64,000 nt of DNA from Nosocomiicoccus ampullae (GTDB taxonomy: Bacteria; Bacillota; Bacilli; Staphylococcales; Salinicoccaceae): assembly GCF_019357495.1 (NCBI RefSeq), contig NZ_CP079110.1, positions 930,001 to 994,000 on the forward strand, read 5' to 3'. Made by a program: the position numbers and the translations under genes. Positions 54,646 to 64,000 of the stretch are shown one piece after another. Position 1 is the stretch's first letter; every line of letters starts with the position of its first letter. Below the pieces are notes generated by a model. That model made no database searches. It worked only from the letters and a program-made list of their open reading frames with translations, and was not told the DNA's origin.

Positions 54646-55700
54646 ATATGCAGTGACGACAGTTCTTTAAAACCGAAAGTTGTCATCCACTCATAGTTTT
54701 CTATATCGTATTCATTTAAAATATCTAATTTTAATAATCGTTCTAAACCAATAGTAACAACTACAACACCTAAACAGTAATGTATACCGTGTCCAAACGT
54801 TAACCCGTAACCTTTCATAGTGTCATTCACAATATAAATTAGAATTAAAACATGATCGTTTTCTTCAATTGTCACATCGTCATATGTTTCTCTTTTTATG
54901 CATACTCTTCTTATATACGGAAACGGTGGATGCTTTTTAAGTACATCTTTTACAGTGTGCTCGGTTGCTGAAAGATTATATTTTACTTTTTCATAGATTA
55001 AACTATTTACACTACTTAAAAATGGACGGTGACCATCGATAACAAGGTTTAAAATAATATCTAGTACTTCTATATTAAAACCAGCTTCATGAATAATAGC
55101 TTGTATAAATCCATCTTCATTAATTTTTTTCTTTTGTATTAAATCTTTTAGAATTTCTCTAACAGACTGTATAGACGTTACGATTCTTTCACCGTCACCA
55201 TCCCCTGTCATAATGTATTCAATTAACGCATCGCCCTCTTTTAAGAGTAAATGATAGTCCGTTTCATTTAATCCATAAAACTGTGATAAGTATGATACAA
55301 CAAACGGCTCTGATACATCTTTAATAACATCAACATTTTTTTTAAAAATAATATCATTTTCTGCTTTTTTACTTGAACCTACTAAATGTTGAATCGTTTG
55401 ATTTATAGCGCGCTGCAAGGCACGTTTCATATCTGTATGATGTTCCCCTTCTTTTTGATACATCAGCCAGTGATTATAAAATTCTGTCATCACTCGTTTA
55501 TTTTCATTAGATGTACTTAATGACTCAATCTGCTCTTGCTTCCTAAACGCTGTAAAAGATTTACTTTTTAATATATCTTTAGCAATTTTTTCATCATTAA
55601 TAATAAAAGCATCCATTGACTCATCGTAAAAGAGACTAGAGTCGACATAGTCTTTAACACTATCTCGACTCGTAAATAGATTCTTAAGATTTTTCTTCAT
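54627..55700 (-). CDS. Degenerate cytochrome P450-like protein
   Basis: 357 aa. The heme loop is intact: FGHGIHYCLG with Cys309. Other hallmarks are changed. The K-helix ExxR reads DVLK (Asp252/Lys255) before KHPPFPYIRR. The I-helix (A/G)GxxT reads DGHRPF with Arg225-Pro226, recalling the Arg-Pro of CYP152 peroxygenases. The stretch between VLILIYIVND and the heme loop is short, so the meander with its Arg is missing. Either a divergent, perhaps peroxide-driven, P450 or a decaying one. Probable start ATG 55698-55700, one base after the tyrS stop, with no SD of its own: coupled to tyrS. Confidence 0.8.
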   Translation of the reverse strand: MKKNLKNLFTSRDSVKDYVDSSLFYDESMDAFIINDEKIAKDILKSKSFTAFRKQEQIESLSTSNENKRVMTEFYNHWLMYQKEGEHHTDMKRALQRAINQTIQHLVGSSKKAENDIIFKKNVDVIKDVSEPFVVSYLSQFYGLNETDYHLLLKEGDALIEYIMTGDGDGERIVTSIQSVREILKDLIQKKKINEDGFIQAIIHEAGFNIEVLDIILNLVIDGHRPFLSSVNSLIYEKVKYNLSATEHTVKDVLKKHPPFPYIRRVCIKRETYDDVTIEENDHVLILIYIVNDTMKGYGLTFGHGIHYCLGVVVVTIGLERLLKLDILNEYDIENYEWMTTFGFKELSSLHIKKTLP

Positions 55701-55701
55701 A

Positions 55702-56979
<1,278 letters not shown>

Positions 56980-56984
56980 TTAAA

Positions 56985-57180
56985 TATAAAAAAGCACCCA
57001 TACAGTTTTGTATGGGTGCTAAACACGGTACCACCATATTTTTTACTCAATTTAGATTACAGTTCTCACTTTTGAAATTTTAATTGTAAGTGTATTCGCT
57101 AAAAGAAAATTATGTGTTCACACCACCCACACACTCTCTAAAAATTTTTCAGTTAGTTACTTCTCTTACATTTCAATATA
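56985..57180 (-). promoter_or_regulatory. T-box leader of tyrS
   Basis: GGTGGTACCGTG on the minus strand (about 57024-57035), followed by terminator stem AGCACCCATA / TATGGGTGCT with U-run (56986-57020). Stem I has AGAGAGTG and a GGTGGTGTGAA apical region. GCGAATACAC offers TAC as Tyr specifier. Confidence 0.92.
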
Positions 57181-57284
57181 TTAAATTTAAATCTAATTAA
57201 TATTATAATATCAATAACTAAATAATACAATCCTTGTTAAGTACATGTCAAATTATGATATAATTTCCTCAATAGGAGGTCGTA

Positions 57285-59879
57285 ATGAACAAGAAAAATT
57301 TTACAGATCGTTTAAAACAATTATTCTCACGTCAAGATAAACCAAAGAACAAAGTTCAAGGGGATTCTTTTAAAGCACGTGCAAATAATATATCTCGTCG
57401 ATTTAAAGAAACGAAACATCCATACCGCTTCTTATTTAATACGACATACGATACGATATGGAACGTCTTACTATTTACGATACTCTCATTAAGTTTAATC
57501 GGAATCTTACTATTTAGTATAGGATTAGGCTATTTTGCAGCTCTTGTAAATGATGATGTCAATTATACTAATGAAGAAATTGAAACAAAACTTAGAGACG
57601 TCACTGAAAGCACGAATGTCTCATTTGCTTCAGGTGAGAATCTCGGTACGTTAAAGTCCGATTTAATTAGAGAGTCCATTAAATACGAAGATATACCAGA
57701 AAACGTTATTGACGCACTTATAGTTACAGAAGATGAAAATTTCTACGAACATAACGGTGTTGTTCCAAAAGCATTTATACGTGCATCACTTCAAGAGGTT
57801 GTTTCAAGTGGTGAAGGTACCGGAGGTAGTACGTTAACTCAGCAACTCGTTAAGAACCAACTACTCACTAACGATCCAACTTTCCAGCGTAAAGCTTCAG
57901 AATTATTGCTTGCATTTAAAGTAGAAGATTTACTTTCTAAAGAAGAGATTTTAACATCTTATTTAAATGCGGTATCGTTTGGACGTAATGCGAATGGTCA
58001 AAATATTGCTGGTATTAAAAGCGCTGCTAAAGGTGTCTTCGGTAAAGAAGCAAAAGACTTAAACTTAGCTGAAGCTTCATTTCTAGCGGGAATGCCTCAA
58101 AATCCATACGCATATACACCATTTAACGTAGATGGGTCTTTAAAAAGTGAAGATGAGCTTTCTCTTGGTAAAAAAAGACAAGAATATGTGCTCAGTCGAT
58201 TACTCACTGAAGGTAACATTACTGAAGAAGAGTATGACGAAGCAATGAACTATGACTTATATGACAATATGACAAGTTCAGTAGACGTACCAAATCAAAA
58301 ATATCCATTTTTAACTGAAGAAATCGAAAGACGCGCAGTTGGCGTTCTAAAATATATTCTCGCTGAGGAAGACGGTGTTTCTCGTGAAGACTTAAATGTT
58401 ACACCACTTTTAAATCAAGAATATACTCAAAAAGCAAATGATGCATTAAGAAATAATGGATATCAAATTGAGACAACAATTGATAAAAATATTTACGACA
58501 CGATGCAAGACGTTAAAAACAATCAATTTTCATACTATGGTGACCGTAGTTCGTTAGATGCGATTGACGCTTCATATAGCGATGAAGGTGAAATGCAGAA
58601 ACATGAAGTTGGTGCAATGCTTAAAAATAACAAAACTGGTGCGATATTAGGATTCATTGGTGGTAGAGATTTCAAATCATCAGAAAATAACCACGCAACT
58701 CAAACATCAAGAATGTCTGGATCAACAATGAAACCTCTAGCAGTATATGGTCCTGGAATTGACAAAGGACTGATTGCTCCAGATACGGTAATTTTAGACA
58801 AGCAGTTTTCAATTTATAACCCTCAGTCAGGTACAAGTTATTCTCCACAAAACTATGATAGAAAAGACTTTGGTCTACTATCAGTTAAAAATGCACTCGC
58901 AAACTCTTATAACTTATCAACGTTAAGATTATGGGCAGAAGTGAGAAAGCATAATCCAAGAGAATATCTAGATAACCTAGGGCTTAACATGCCTGATTCT
59001 CTATTTGATCAAGACGGTATAGGTATTCCTTCTTTACCACTTGGAGTTAATAATATGACTGTTGAAGAAGGTGTGAATGCATTTTCTAGTTTTGGTAACA
59101 ACGGTGTCATGACAGATAGTTATATGATTGAAAAAATAACAGATCCAACTGGAAAAGTGATTTATGAACATGAGCAAAAAGAAAAAGATGTATGGAATGA
59201 TTCAACTGCATATCTAATGACAGATATATTAAAAGAAGTATTTAAAACAGGTTCAGCCTATCACATCAAAGATTACTACCACTCAATATCATCCACATAT
59301 GATTGGGCAACAAAAACAGGTACTTCTGAGCAGTTTGTTGACTCTTGGATGATTGCATATAACCCTGAAGTTACACTCGGTATGTGGATGGGATACGATA
59401 GTAATATTCCTCAAGTATACGGTACAGAAAACGATGACCATATTACAATATATAACTGGCAATCACTATCAAGCGCGCTTCAAAATGCAGATAGTGAAAA
59501 AATGGGTGCAGGACAAATGTTCTCACAACCAAATTCAGTTTATAAAGAGTCATTTTGTGGTATGTTAATGCAAAAAGGTAACTGCGGAGAAGATAAAGAA
59601 ATCTCAGGATTAGTTGCAAACAATACTCAATTTAGTAATAAATCTGGTCTAGATGATAACGACGTATTAAATCGTAACGGTAAAGACTTTGATACCGGCT
59701 TATCTGCAAGTGATTTAAGAGGTGTTGTAAGAGGATCAGGTGATAACTATTATCGCATTGGTTCAACACCGAAAAAAGTCGTAAAGTCTATTAAAGATAA
59801 ATTAAAAGAAAGTAAAAGCAATTCCAATAGTTCAGATAACGAATCAGGATATGACTCACAAAATAATAGCTCACAATAG
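57285..59879 (+). CDS. Class A penicillin-binding protein (transglycosylase/transpeptidase)
   Basis: 864-aa membrane-anchored peptidoglycan synthase. Basic cytoplasmic tail (1-58), one TM (about 59-85), GT51 glycosyltransferase (about 120-300; catalytic Glu149 in TEDENFYEHNG, GGSTLTQQLVKN), transpeptidase (about 430-720) with SxxK Ser480-Lys483, SxN Ser541-Asn543 and KTG 677-679. The tail is Ser/Asn-rich and probably unstructured. Divergent from tyrS. AGGAGG SD. Confidence 0.96.
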   Translation: MNKKNFTDRLKQLFSRQDKPKNKVQGDSFKARANNISRRFKETKHPYRFLFNTTYDTIWNVLLFTILSLSLIGILLFSIGLGYFAALVNDDVNYTNEEIETKLRDVTESTNVSFASGENLGTLKSDLIRESIKYEDIPENVIDALIVTEDENFYEHNGVVPKAFIRASLQEVVSSGEGTGGSTLTQQLVKNQLLTNDPTFQRKASELLLAFKVEDLLSKEEILTSYLNAVSFGRNANGQNIAGIKSAAKGVFGKEAKDLNLAEASFLAGMPQNPYAYTPFNVDGSLKSEDELSLGKKRQEYVLSRLLTEGNITEEEYDEAMNYDLYDNMTSSVDVPNQKYPFLTEEIERRAVGVLKYILAEEDGVSREDLNVTPLLNQEYTQKANDALRNNGYQIETTIDKNIYDTMQDVKNNQFSYYGDRSSLDAIDASYSDEGEMQKHEVGAMLKNNKTGAILGFIGGRDFKSSENNHATQTSRMSGSTMKPLAVYGPGIDKGLIAPDTVILDKQFSIYNPQSGTSYSPQNYDRKDFGLLSVKNALANSYNLSTLRLWAEVRKHNPREYLDNLGLNMPDSLFDQDGIGIPSLPLGVNNMTVEEGVNAFSSFGNNGVMTDSYMIEKITDPTGKVIYEHEQKEKDVWNDSTAYLMTDILKEVFKTGSAYHIKDYYHSISSTYDWATKTGTSEQFVDSWMIAYNPEVTLGMWMGYDSNIPQVYGTENDDHITIYNWQSLSSALQNADSEKMGAGQMFSQPNSVYKESFCGMLMQKGNCGEDKEISGLVANNTQFSNKSGLDDNDVLNRNGKDFDTGLSASDLRGVVRGSGDNYYRIGSTPKKVVKSIKDKLKESKSNSNSSDNESGYDSQNNSSQ

Positions 59880-59882
59880 TTT

Positions 59883-59921
59883 AACACCCCTTAAATATAA
59901 CAATTTAAGGGGTGTTTTTAG
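59883..59921 (+). terminator. Intrinsic terminator after the PBP gene
   Basis: AACACCCCTTAAAT / ATTTAAGGGGTGTT and TTTTA. Confidence 0.9.
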
Positions 59922-59950
59922 TTCATTTAAGAAAATAAAACATTAATCAT

Positions 59951-59985
59951 TAAAAAACGCGCACATCTTTGTACGCGTCTTTTTA
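59951..59985. terminator. Intrinsic terminator after fhs
   Basis: AAACGCGCACA...TGTACGCGT with T-runs in both directions; serves the minus-strand fhs transcript. Confidence 0.85.
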
Positions 59986-60000
59986 GTTCGTTTGGTTTTA

Positions 60001-61668
60001 TTAGAATAAACCTGTAGAGTTACCTTCTGCGTCAACATCCATATGGTTTGCAGATGGAACTTTAGGTAATCCTGGCATAGTCATTACGTTACCAGTTAAT
60101 GCAACGATGAATCCTGCACCAGTTTTTGCAATTAATTCACGAACTGTGATTGTAAAGCCTGTTGGACGACCAAGTTTTTTCTCATCGTCTGATAATGAGT
60201 ATTGAGTCTTAGCCATACATACAGGGAAGTCTCCCCAACCGTTTTCTTCGATTTCTTTAATTTGACGTTTTGCTTTGTCAGTGAAGTTTACACCGTCTCC
60301 ACCGTATACTTCTGTAACGATTTTTTCAATTTTTTCTGGGATTGAAAGATCAAGGTCGTAAAGTTGTTTGAAGTTATTTGGCGTTTCAAGTGCTTCTTTA
60401 ACTTGTTTCGCTAACTCAATACCACCTTCTCCACCTTTTTCCCATACTTGTGTAAGTGCAACTTTTACGTCGCGCTCTTCACACCAGTCTAATACAAAGT
60501 TACGTTCAGCATCTGTATCTGTAACGAAGTCGTTTAATGCAACGATTGGTTCTACACCGAATTTACGAGCGTTTTCGATGTGTTTTTCTAAGTTAACGAT
60601 ACCAGCTTTAAGTGCGTCAAGGTTTTCTTCACCTAAATCACTTTTCGCAACTCCACCGTTCATCTTAAGCGCACGGATTGTAGCAACTAATACAATTGCA
60701 TCTGGTTGGAATTCACCAAAACGTGCTTTGATGTCCATGAACTTCTCAGCACCTAGGTCTGAACCGAATCCAGCTTCAGTAATTACAACGTCAGATAATT
60801 TTCTTGCAGTGTTTGTTGCAATTAATGAGTTACAACCGTGTGCAATGTTAGCAAATGGTCCACCGTGAATTAATGCAGGTGTACCTTCCATTGTTTGTAC
60901 AAGGTTAGGTTTAATTGCTTCTTTAAGAAGTAATGCTAGTGCACCTTCTACACCTAATTCTTTTACTGTAACTGGTTTTTTATCTTTCGTGTAACCAAAT
61001 ACAATACGTCCTAATCTTTCTTTAAGGTCGATTAAGTCTGTTGCTAAACAAAGAATAGCCATGATCTCACTTGCAACAGTGATGTCAAAACCGTCTTCAC
61101 GTGGAACACCTGAAGTTGGTCCACCTAAACCGATGACTACGTTACGTAATTCGCGGTCATTAATGTCCACAACACGTTTCCAAGTAATTCTTCTTTGGTC
61201 AATGTTTAATTCATTGCCTTGGTGAATATGGTTATCAATTAAAGCTGATAAAGTGTTGTTTGCTGATGTGATTGCATGTAAGTCACCGTTGAAGTGAAGG
61301 TTAATTTCTTCCATTGGTAATACTTGTGCATGTCCACCACCAGTTGCTCCACCTTTAATACCCATTACTGGTCCAAGTGATGGTTCACGTAGTGCAACCA
61401 TAACTTTTTCTCCAAGTTGGTTAAATGCATCCGCTAGACCAACTGTAACAGTTGATTTACCTTCACCAGCTGGTGTTGGGTTCATTGCTGTTACAAGTAC
61501 TACTTTTGAATCATTTTCGTTACCTTCGAGATTTTTAATATCAACTTTTGCTTTATATTTACCGTGAAGTTCTAATGCTTCCTCAGGAATACCTGCTTTT
61601 TCCGCAATTTCTTCAATCGGTTTTAAAGTTGCTTTTGCAGCAATCTCTTGGTCCGTTAAATGTGCCAT
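60001..61668 (-). CDS. fhs: Formate--tetrahydrofolate ligase
   Basis: 555-aa enzyme joining formate and THF with ATP to give 10-formyl-THF for purine and fMet synthesis. P-loop [14 protein letters not shown], folate-site [21 protein letters not shown], conserved ending [13 protein letters not shown]. Start taken at ATG 61666-61668 (MAHLTDQEI, as in S. aureus), although the GGGAG SD is rather far (11 bases). The longer frame lacks homology. Confidence 0.95.
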   Translation of the reverse strand: MAHLTDQEIAAKATLKPIEEIAEKAGIPEEALELHGKYKAKVDIKNLEGNENDSKVVLVTAMNPTPAGEGKSTVTVGLADAFNQLGEKVMVALREPSLGPVMGIKGGATGGGHAQVLPMEEINLHFNGDLHAITSANNTLSALIDNHIHQGNELNIDQRRITWKRVVDINDRELRNVVIGLGGPTSGVPREDGFDITVASEIMAILCLATDLIDLKERLGRIVFGYTKDKKPVTVKELGVEGALALLLKEAIKPNLVQTMEGTPALIHGGPFANIAHGCNSLIATNTARKLSDVVITEAGFGSDLGAEKFMDIKARFGEFQPDAIVLVATIRALKMNGGVAKSDLGEENLDALKAGIVNLEKHIENARKFGVEPIVALNDFVTDTDAERNFVLDWCEERDVKVALTQVWEKGGEGGIELAKQVKEALETPNNFKQLYDLDLSIPEKIEKIVTEVYGGDGVNFTDKAKRQIKEIEENGWGDFPVCMAKTQYSLSDDEKKLGRPTGFTITVRELIAKTGAGFIVALTGNVMTMPGLPKVPSANHMDVDAEGNSTGLF

Positions 61669-61794
61669 TCTGCTTTCATCTCCCAAATAAGATATTTTTA
61701 AGATTTTAATAAATCTCTCACTTATCATTATTACATAGAATCTAGTTCTGTGCCACAGTTATCAGTTTCTTAAACTACTATTTTAGAACAAATA

Positions 61795-61825
61795 GAAAAA
61801 ACAGCAGATAAAAATCTGCTGTTAT
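61795..61825 (-). terminator. Intrinsic terminator after acsA
   Basis: AACAGCAGAT / ATCTGCTGTT with U-run on the minus strand. Confidence 0.88.
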
Positions 61826-61826
61826 A

Positions 61827-63542
61827 TTAATCATCATCCATACTTGATAAATCTCCTGCGTCAAGATCTAATTCCCACGCTTTTAATACACGTCTCATAA
61901 TTTTACCACTACGTGTTTTTGGTAATTTATCTTTAAATTCTATTTCACGTGGTGCAGCGTGTGCTGCAAGACCAAGTTTTACAAAATTACGAATTTCTTC
62001 TTTCAACTCATCACTTGGTTCGTAGCCGTCACGAAGTGCAATAAATGCTTTAACGATTTCACCGCGTACTGGATCTGGTTTACCAATTACCCCAGCTTCT
62101 TGTACCGCTTCGTGTTCAACTAATTTCGATTCAATTTCAAACGGACCAACTCTTTCGCCTGCTGTCATAATGACATCATCAATGCGCCCTTGGAAGAAGA
62201 AATAGCCATCTTCGTCTACGAACGCTGAGTCTCCGGATACGAACCAATCACCGATAAAGTAAGATTTATATTTTTCGTTGTTATTCCAAATATCTCTCAT
62301 CATTGAAGGCCATGGTGCTTTCATTGCTAAGTTACCCATACGGTTTGGTGGTAATTCTTTACCACTATCATCTACGATTGATGCTTCAATTCCAGGTAAC
62401 GGTTTACCCATCGATCCTGCTTTAATATCTAATGACGGGAAGTTTACAATCATATGTGCACCTGTTTCAGTCATCCACCACGTATCATGAATTCTCAAAT
62501 TAAATACCTTATCGCTCCACTTAATTACTTCTGGGTTTAATGGCTCGCCTACTGAAAGTAAATGTCTTAAGTTGCTAAGATCATATTGTTTCATGACCTC
62601 GTCTCCAGCTCCCATTAACATACGAAATGCTGTTGGAGCTGAATACCAGATTGTTACTTTCAACTCTTCAAGTGCTGAGTACCATGCTTCAGGTGAGAAA
62701 CGACCGCCGACAATTACGTTTGTTGCACGGTTTAACCACGGTGCAAAAATACCATAGCTTGTACCAGTCACCCAACCAGGATCTGCTGTACACCAGTATA
62801 CGTCATCTTCCTTAATATCTGTAACGTATTTACCAGAAATATACTGCTGAATCATCACATTATGCACGTGATAGACACCTTTTGGTGAGCCCGTGGAACC
62901 ACTTGTATAATGTAAAATTAAACCATCTTCAAGATTGACCCACTCAATATCAAACTCATTACTTGCTTCATCAAATAAAGAGATAAAGTCGATTACTTTT
63001 TCGTCTTCTTTAACATCTTCACCAACAACAAATACGTGTTCTAACGAATCTATATTATTATATGGTACTCTTTCTAATAAATCAGATGTTGTAATTAAAA
63101 CATTTGCTTCAGAATCTTCTAATCGATCAACAACTGCTTTTTCCATAAATGCTTCAAATAAAGGTCCTACAATCGCACCGATTTTAATTGCACCAAGGAA
63201 TACGAAGTATAACTCAGGTGATCTTGGCATAAAGATAAATACACGGTCACCTTTTTTAACTCCTTTTTCGACTAGCATATTTGCTGCTTTATTTGATTTT
63301 TCTTTCATATCTTTAAATGTAAACGTTTTCGTTTTATTGCCATTTTTATAATGAAGCGCCACCTTATCACCGTAGCCTTCATCGACATGACGATCGATGG
63401 CTTCATAAGCCATGTTCACTTTACCTGTTTCGTACCAAGTAAAATGCTTTTTAGCTTCTTCCCATGAAAAGTTTTTTACTGATTCTTCGTAGCTCTTCAT
63501 ATTTGGATTTTGATCTACTGCTTTATAGATTTCGTGTTCCAT
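61827..63542 (-). CDS. acsA: Acetyl-coenzyme A synthetase
   Basis: 571-aa ANL-superfamily adenylating enzyme that turns acetate into acetyl-CoA. P-loop YTSGSTGSPKGVYHVH, WWMTETGAHM, GRIDDVIMTAGERVGP hinge, and the PKTRSGKIMRR motif whose last Lys is the usual target of AcuA acetylation. The acuA gene starts divergently next door, so this switch is probably kept. A cre-like box lies upstream. Confidence 0.96.
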   Translation of the reverse strand: MEHEIYKAVDQNPNMKSYEESVKNFSWEEAKKHFTWYETGKVNMAYEAIDRHVDEGYGDKVALHYKNGNKTKTFTFKDMKEKSNKAANMLVEKGVKKGDRVFIFMPRSPELYFVFLGAIKIGAIVGPLFEAFMEKAVVDRLEDSEANVLITTSDLLERVPYNNIDSLEHVFVVGEDVKEDEKVIDFISLFDEASNEFDIEWVNLEDGLILHYTSGSTGSPKGVYHVHNVMIQQYISGKYVTDIKEDDVYWCTADPGWVTGTSYGIFAPWLNRATNVIVGGRFSPEAWYSALEELKVTIWYSAPTAFRMLMGAGDEVMKQYDLSNLRHLLSVGEPLNPEVIKWSDKVFNLRIHDTWWMTETGAHMIVNFPSLDIKAGSMGKPLPGIEASIVDDSGKELPPNRMGNLAMKAPWPSMMRDIWNNNEKYKSYFIGDWFVSGDSAFVDEDGYFFFQGRIDDVIMTAGERVGPFEIESKLVEHEAVQEAGVIGKPDPVRGEIVKAFIALRDGYEPSDELKEEIRNFVKLGLAAHAAPREIEFKDKLPKTRSGKIMRRVLKAWELDLDAGDLSSMDDD

Positions 63543-63564
63543 TTAGTTCACTCCTAATAAAAAA

Positions 63565-63578
63565 GTAAAACGCTTTCT
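63565..63578. promoter_or_regulatory. cre-like box between acsA and acuA
   Basis: GTAAAACGCTTTCT matches 11 of 14 positions of TGWAANCGNTNWCA. Known acsA/acu promoters in Bacillus are CcpA controlled. It lies 23 bases before the acsA start. Confidence 0.5.
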
Positions 63579-63723
63579 TTTGTATTTAATTATCATGTTA
63601 AACCTTATTTTATAGAATTTCAAGATTATCTATTTTTTTATTTAGTACTATTTATCAAATATTCTATAAAATATTAATGTATACTATATTTAAACTAGTG
63701 AATTTTAGTTTAGGGGTGAGGCA

Positions 63724-64000
63724 TTGAAGCATAAAAAAACATTTCATAAATTAGAATATGAAATTAACAATCAGAGCATCGTAATTGAAGGTCCTATCGA
63801 TGAAAAAACATTAAAAACTTATTCTTTTGATTCTACTTTGGAAGCGTTTAGAAGACCAAACGATCAATTTGAAGCGCTTCAAGAAATCGCTACTCTAGAA
63901 GAAGGAAGAATCATTATCGCTCGCGTCGACAATCATATTATTGGATACGTCACATATCATAGACCTGACGAATTCGAACGATGGAGTTTAGGAAATCATG
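63724..64000 (+). CDS. acuA: Acetoin utilisation protein AcuA (N-terminal part, runs off the window)
   Basis: Partial: first 92 codons. Start TTG at 63724-63726 with GGGGTGAGG ahead. The product begins MKHKKTFHKLEYEINNQS and contains EIATLEEGRIIIARVDNHIIGYVTYH, a GNAT-type core as in AcuA, the protein acetyltransferase that inactivates AcsA. Divergent from acsA, the conserved arrangement. Confidence 0.88.
   Translation, partial: MKHKKTFHKLEYEINNQSIVIEGPIDEKTLKTYSFDSTLEAFRRPNDQFEALQEIATLEEGRIIIARVDNHIIGYVTYHRPDEFERWSLGNH

Noticed and set aside
60368-60868. 166-aa plus-strand frame inside fhs
   Set aside because: Shadow of the fhs coding sequence, without a start signal.
62935-63351. 138-aa plus-strand frame inside acsA
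   Set aside because: Shadow of acsA, Ser/Thr/Asn-rich low-complexity translation, no SD.

Overview
This window is low-GC Firmicutes chromosome, and its gene order is that of a Staphylococcaceae core region. Runs such as nrdR-dnaB-dnaI, polA-mutM-coaE-gapB, citZ-icd, accD-accA-pfkA-pyk, dnaE-nrnA, ytxK-tpx-(RDD)-sppA-thiI-nifS-ezrA-GAF-rpsD, tyrS-PBP and fhs-acsA/acuA support this. Several departures from Staphylococcus proper suggest a sister genus such as Nosocomiicoccus, Jeotgalicoccus or Salinicoccus (inference, not proven by the sequence). These departures are no phoPR next to polA, a queuosine block in that place, a GntR regulator where malic enzyme usually sits beside accD, an aldehyde dehydrogenase where ackA usually follows ytxK, and an unusual P450 coupled to tyrS.

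Bases 1-9950 (mostly minus strand) hold translation and replication-initiation genes: pheS (T-box), a TrmH-type methyltransferase, an M42 aminopeptidase, infC-rpmI-rplT under an L20 leader, a PH-domain membrane protein, thrS (T-box), then nrdR-dnaB-dnaI. Bases 10060-15170 hold gapB, coaE, mutM and polA. Bases 15258-18576 hold an AbgT transporter and a queuosine block (transporter, queC, queF). Bases 18661-31212 are central metabolism and replication: icd, citZ, a lipoprotein, pyk, pfkA, accA, accD, a FadR-like GntR regulator with a clear operator, dnaE and nrnA. Bases 31284-45927 contain ytpI, a divergent stand-alone PurC-like protein, a tandem 51-bp iteron-like array, a metallo-hydrolase, an unrecognised ORF, ald, a universal stress protein, an aldehyde dehydrogenase whose ribosome-binding site can be buried in a hairpin, ytxK, tpx, sppA, thiI, nifS, ezrA, a GAF-type Met-sulfoxide reductase and rpsD with a structured leader.

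The accessory region is about 46000-49400, immediately after rpsD. It looks like the right arm of a decayed prophage: an endolysin broken by 5' truncation and a one-base frameshift, an integrase-tail-like sequence with a direct repeat, a candidate small RNA, and a two-gene cassette resembling the Kiwa anti-phage system (a DUF4868/KwaB-like protein and a four-TM KwaA-like protein). The cassette is followed by two tiny overlapping unrecognised genes. Its leader has an extended -10 promoter, a terminator-like hairpin at the predicted 5' end of the RNA, and a 10-bp inverted repeat around that hairpin. I rate this the best candidate for a new or variant system.

Bases 49561-54592 carry variable membrane and stress genes (DoxX, OsmC, GNAT, MFS, YjiH). 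Bases 54627-64000 return to the core: degenerate P450, tyrS (T-box), class A PBP, fhs, acsA and the start of acuA.

Functionally, the three T-boxes and two ribosomal-protein leaders couple translation genes to amino-acid supply and ribosome assembly. Candidate cre sites at citZ and acsA suggest carbon catabolite control of acetate and TCA metabolism. Coordinates given for genes use the start best supported by ribosome-binding sites, which is often inside a longer open frame.
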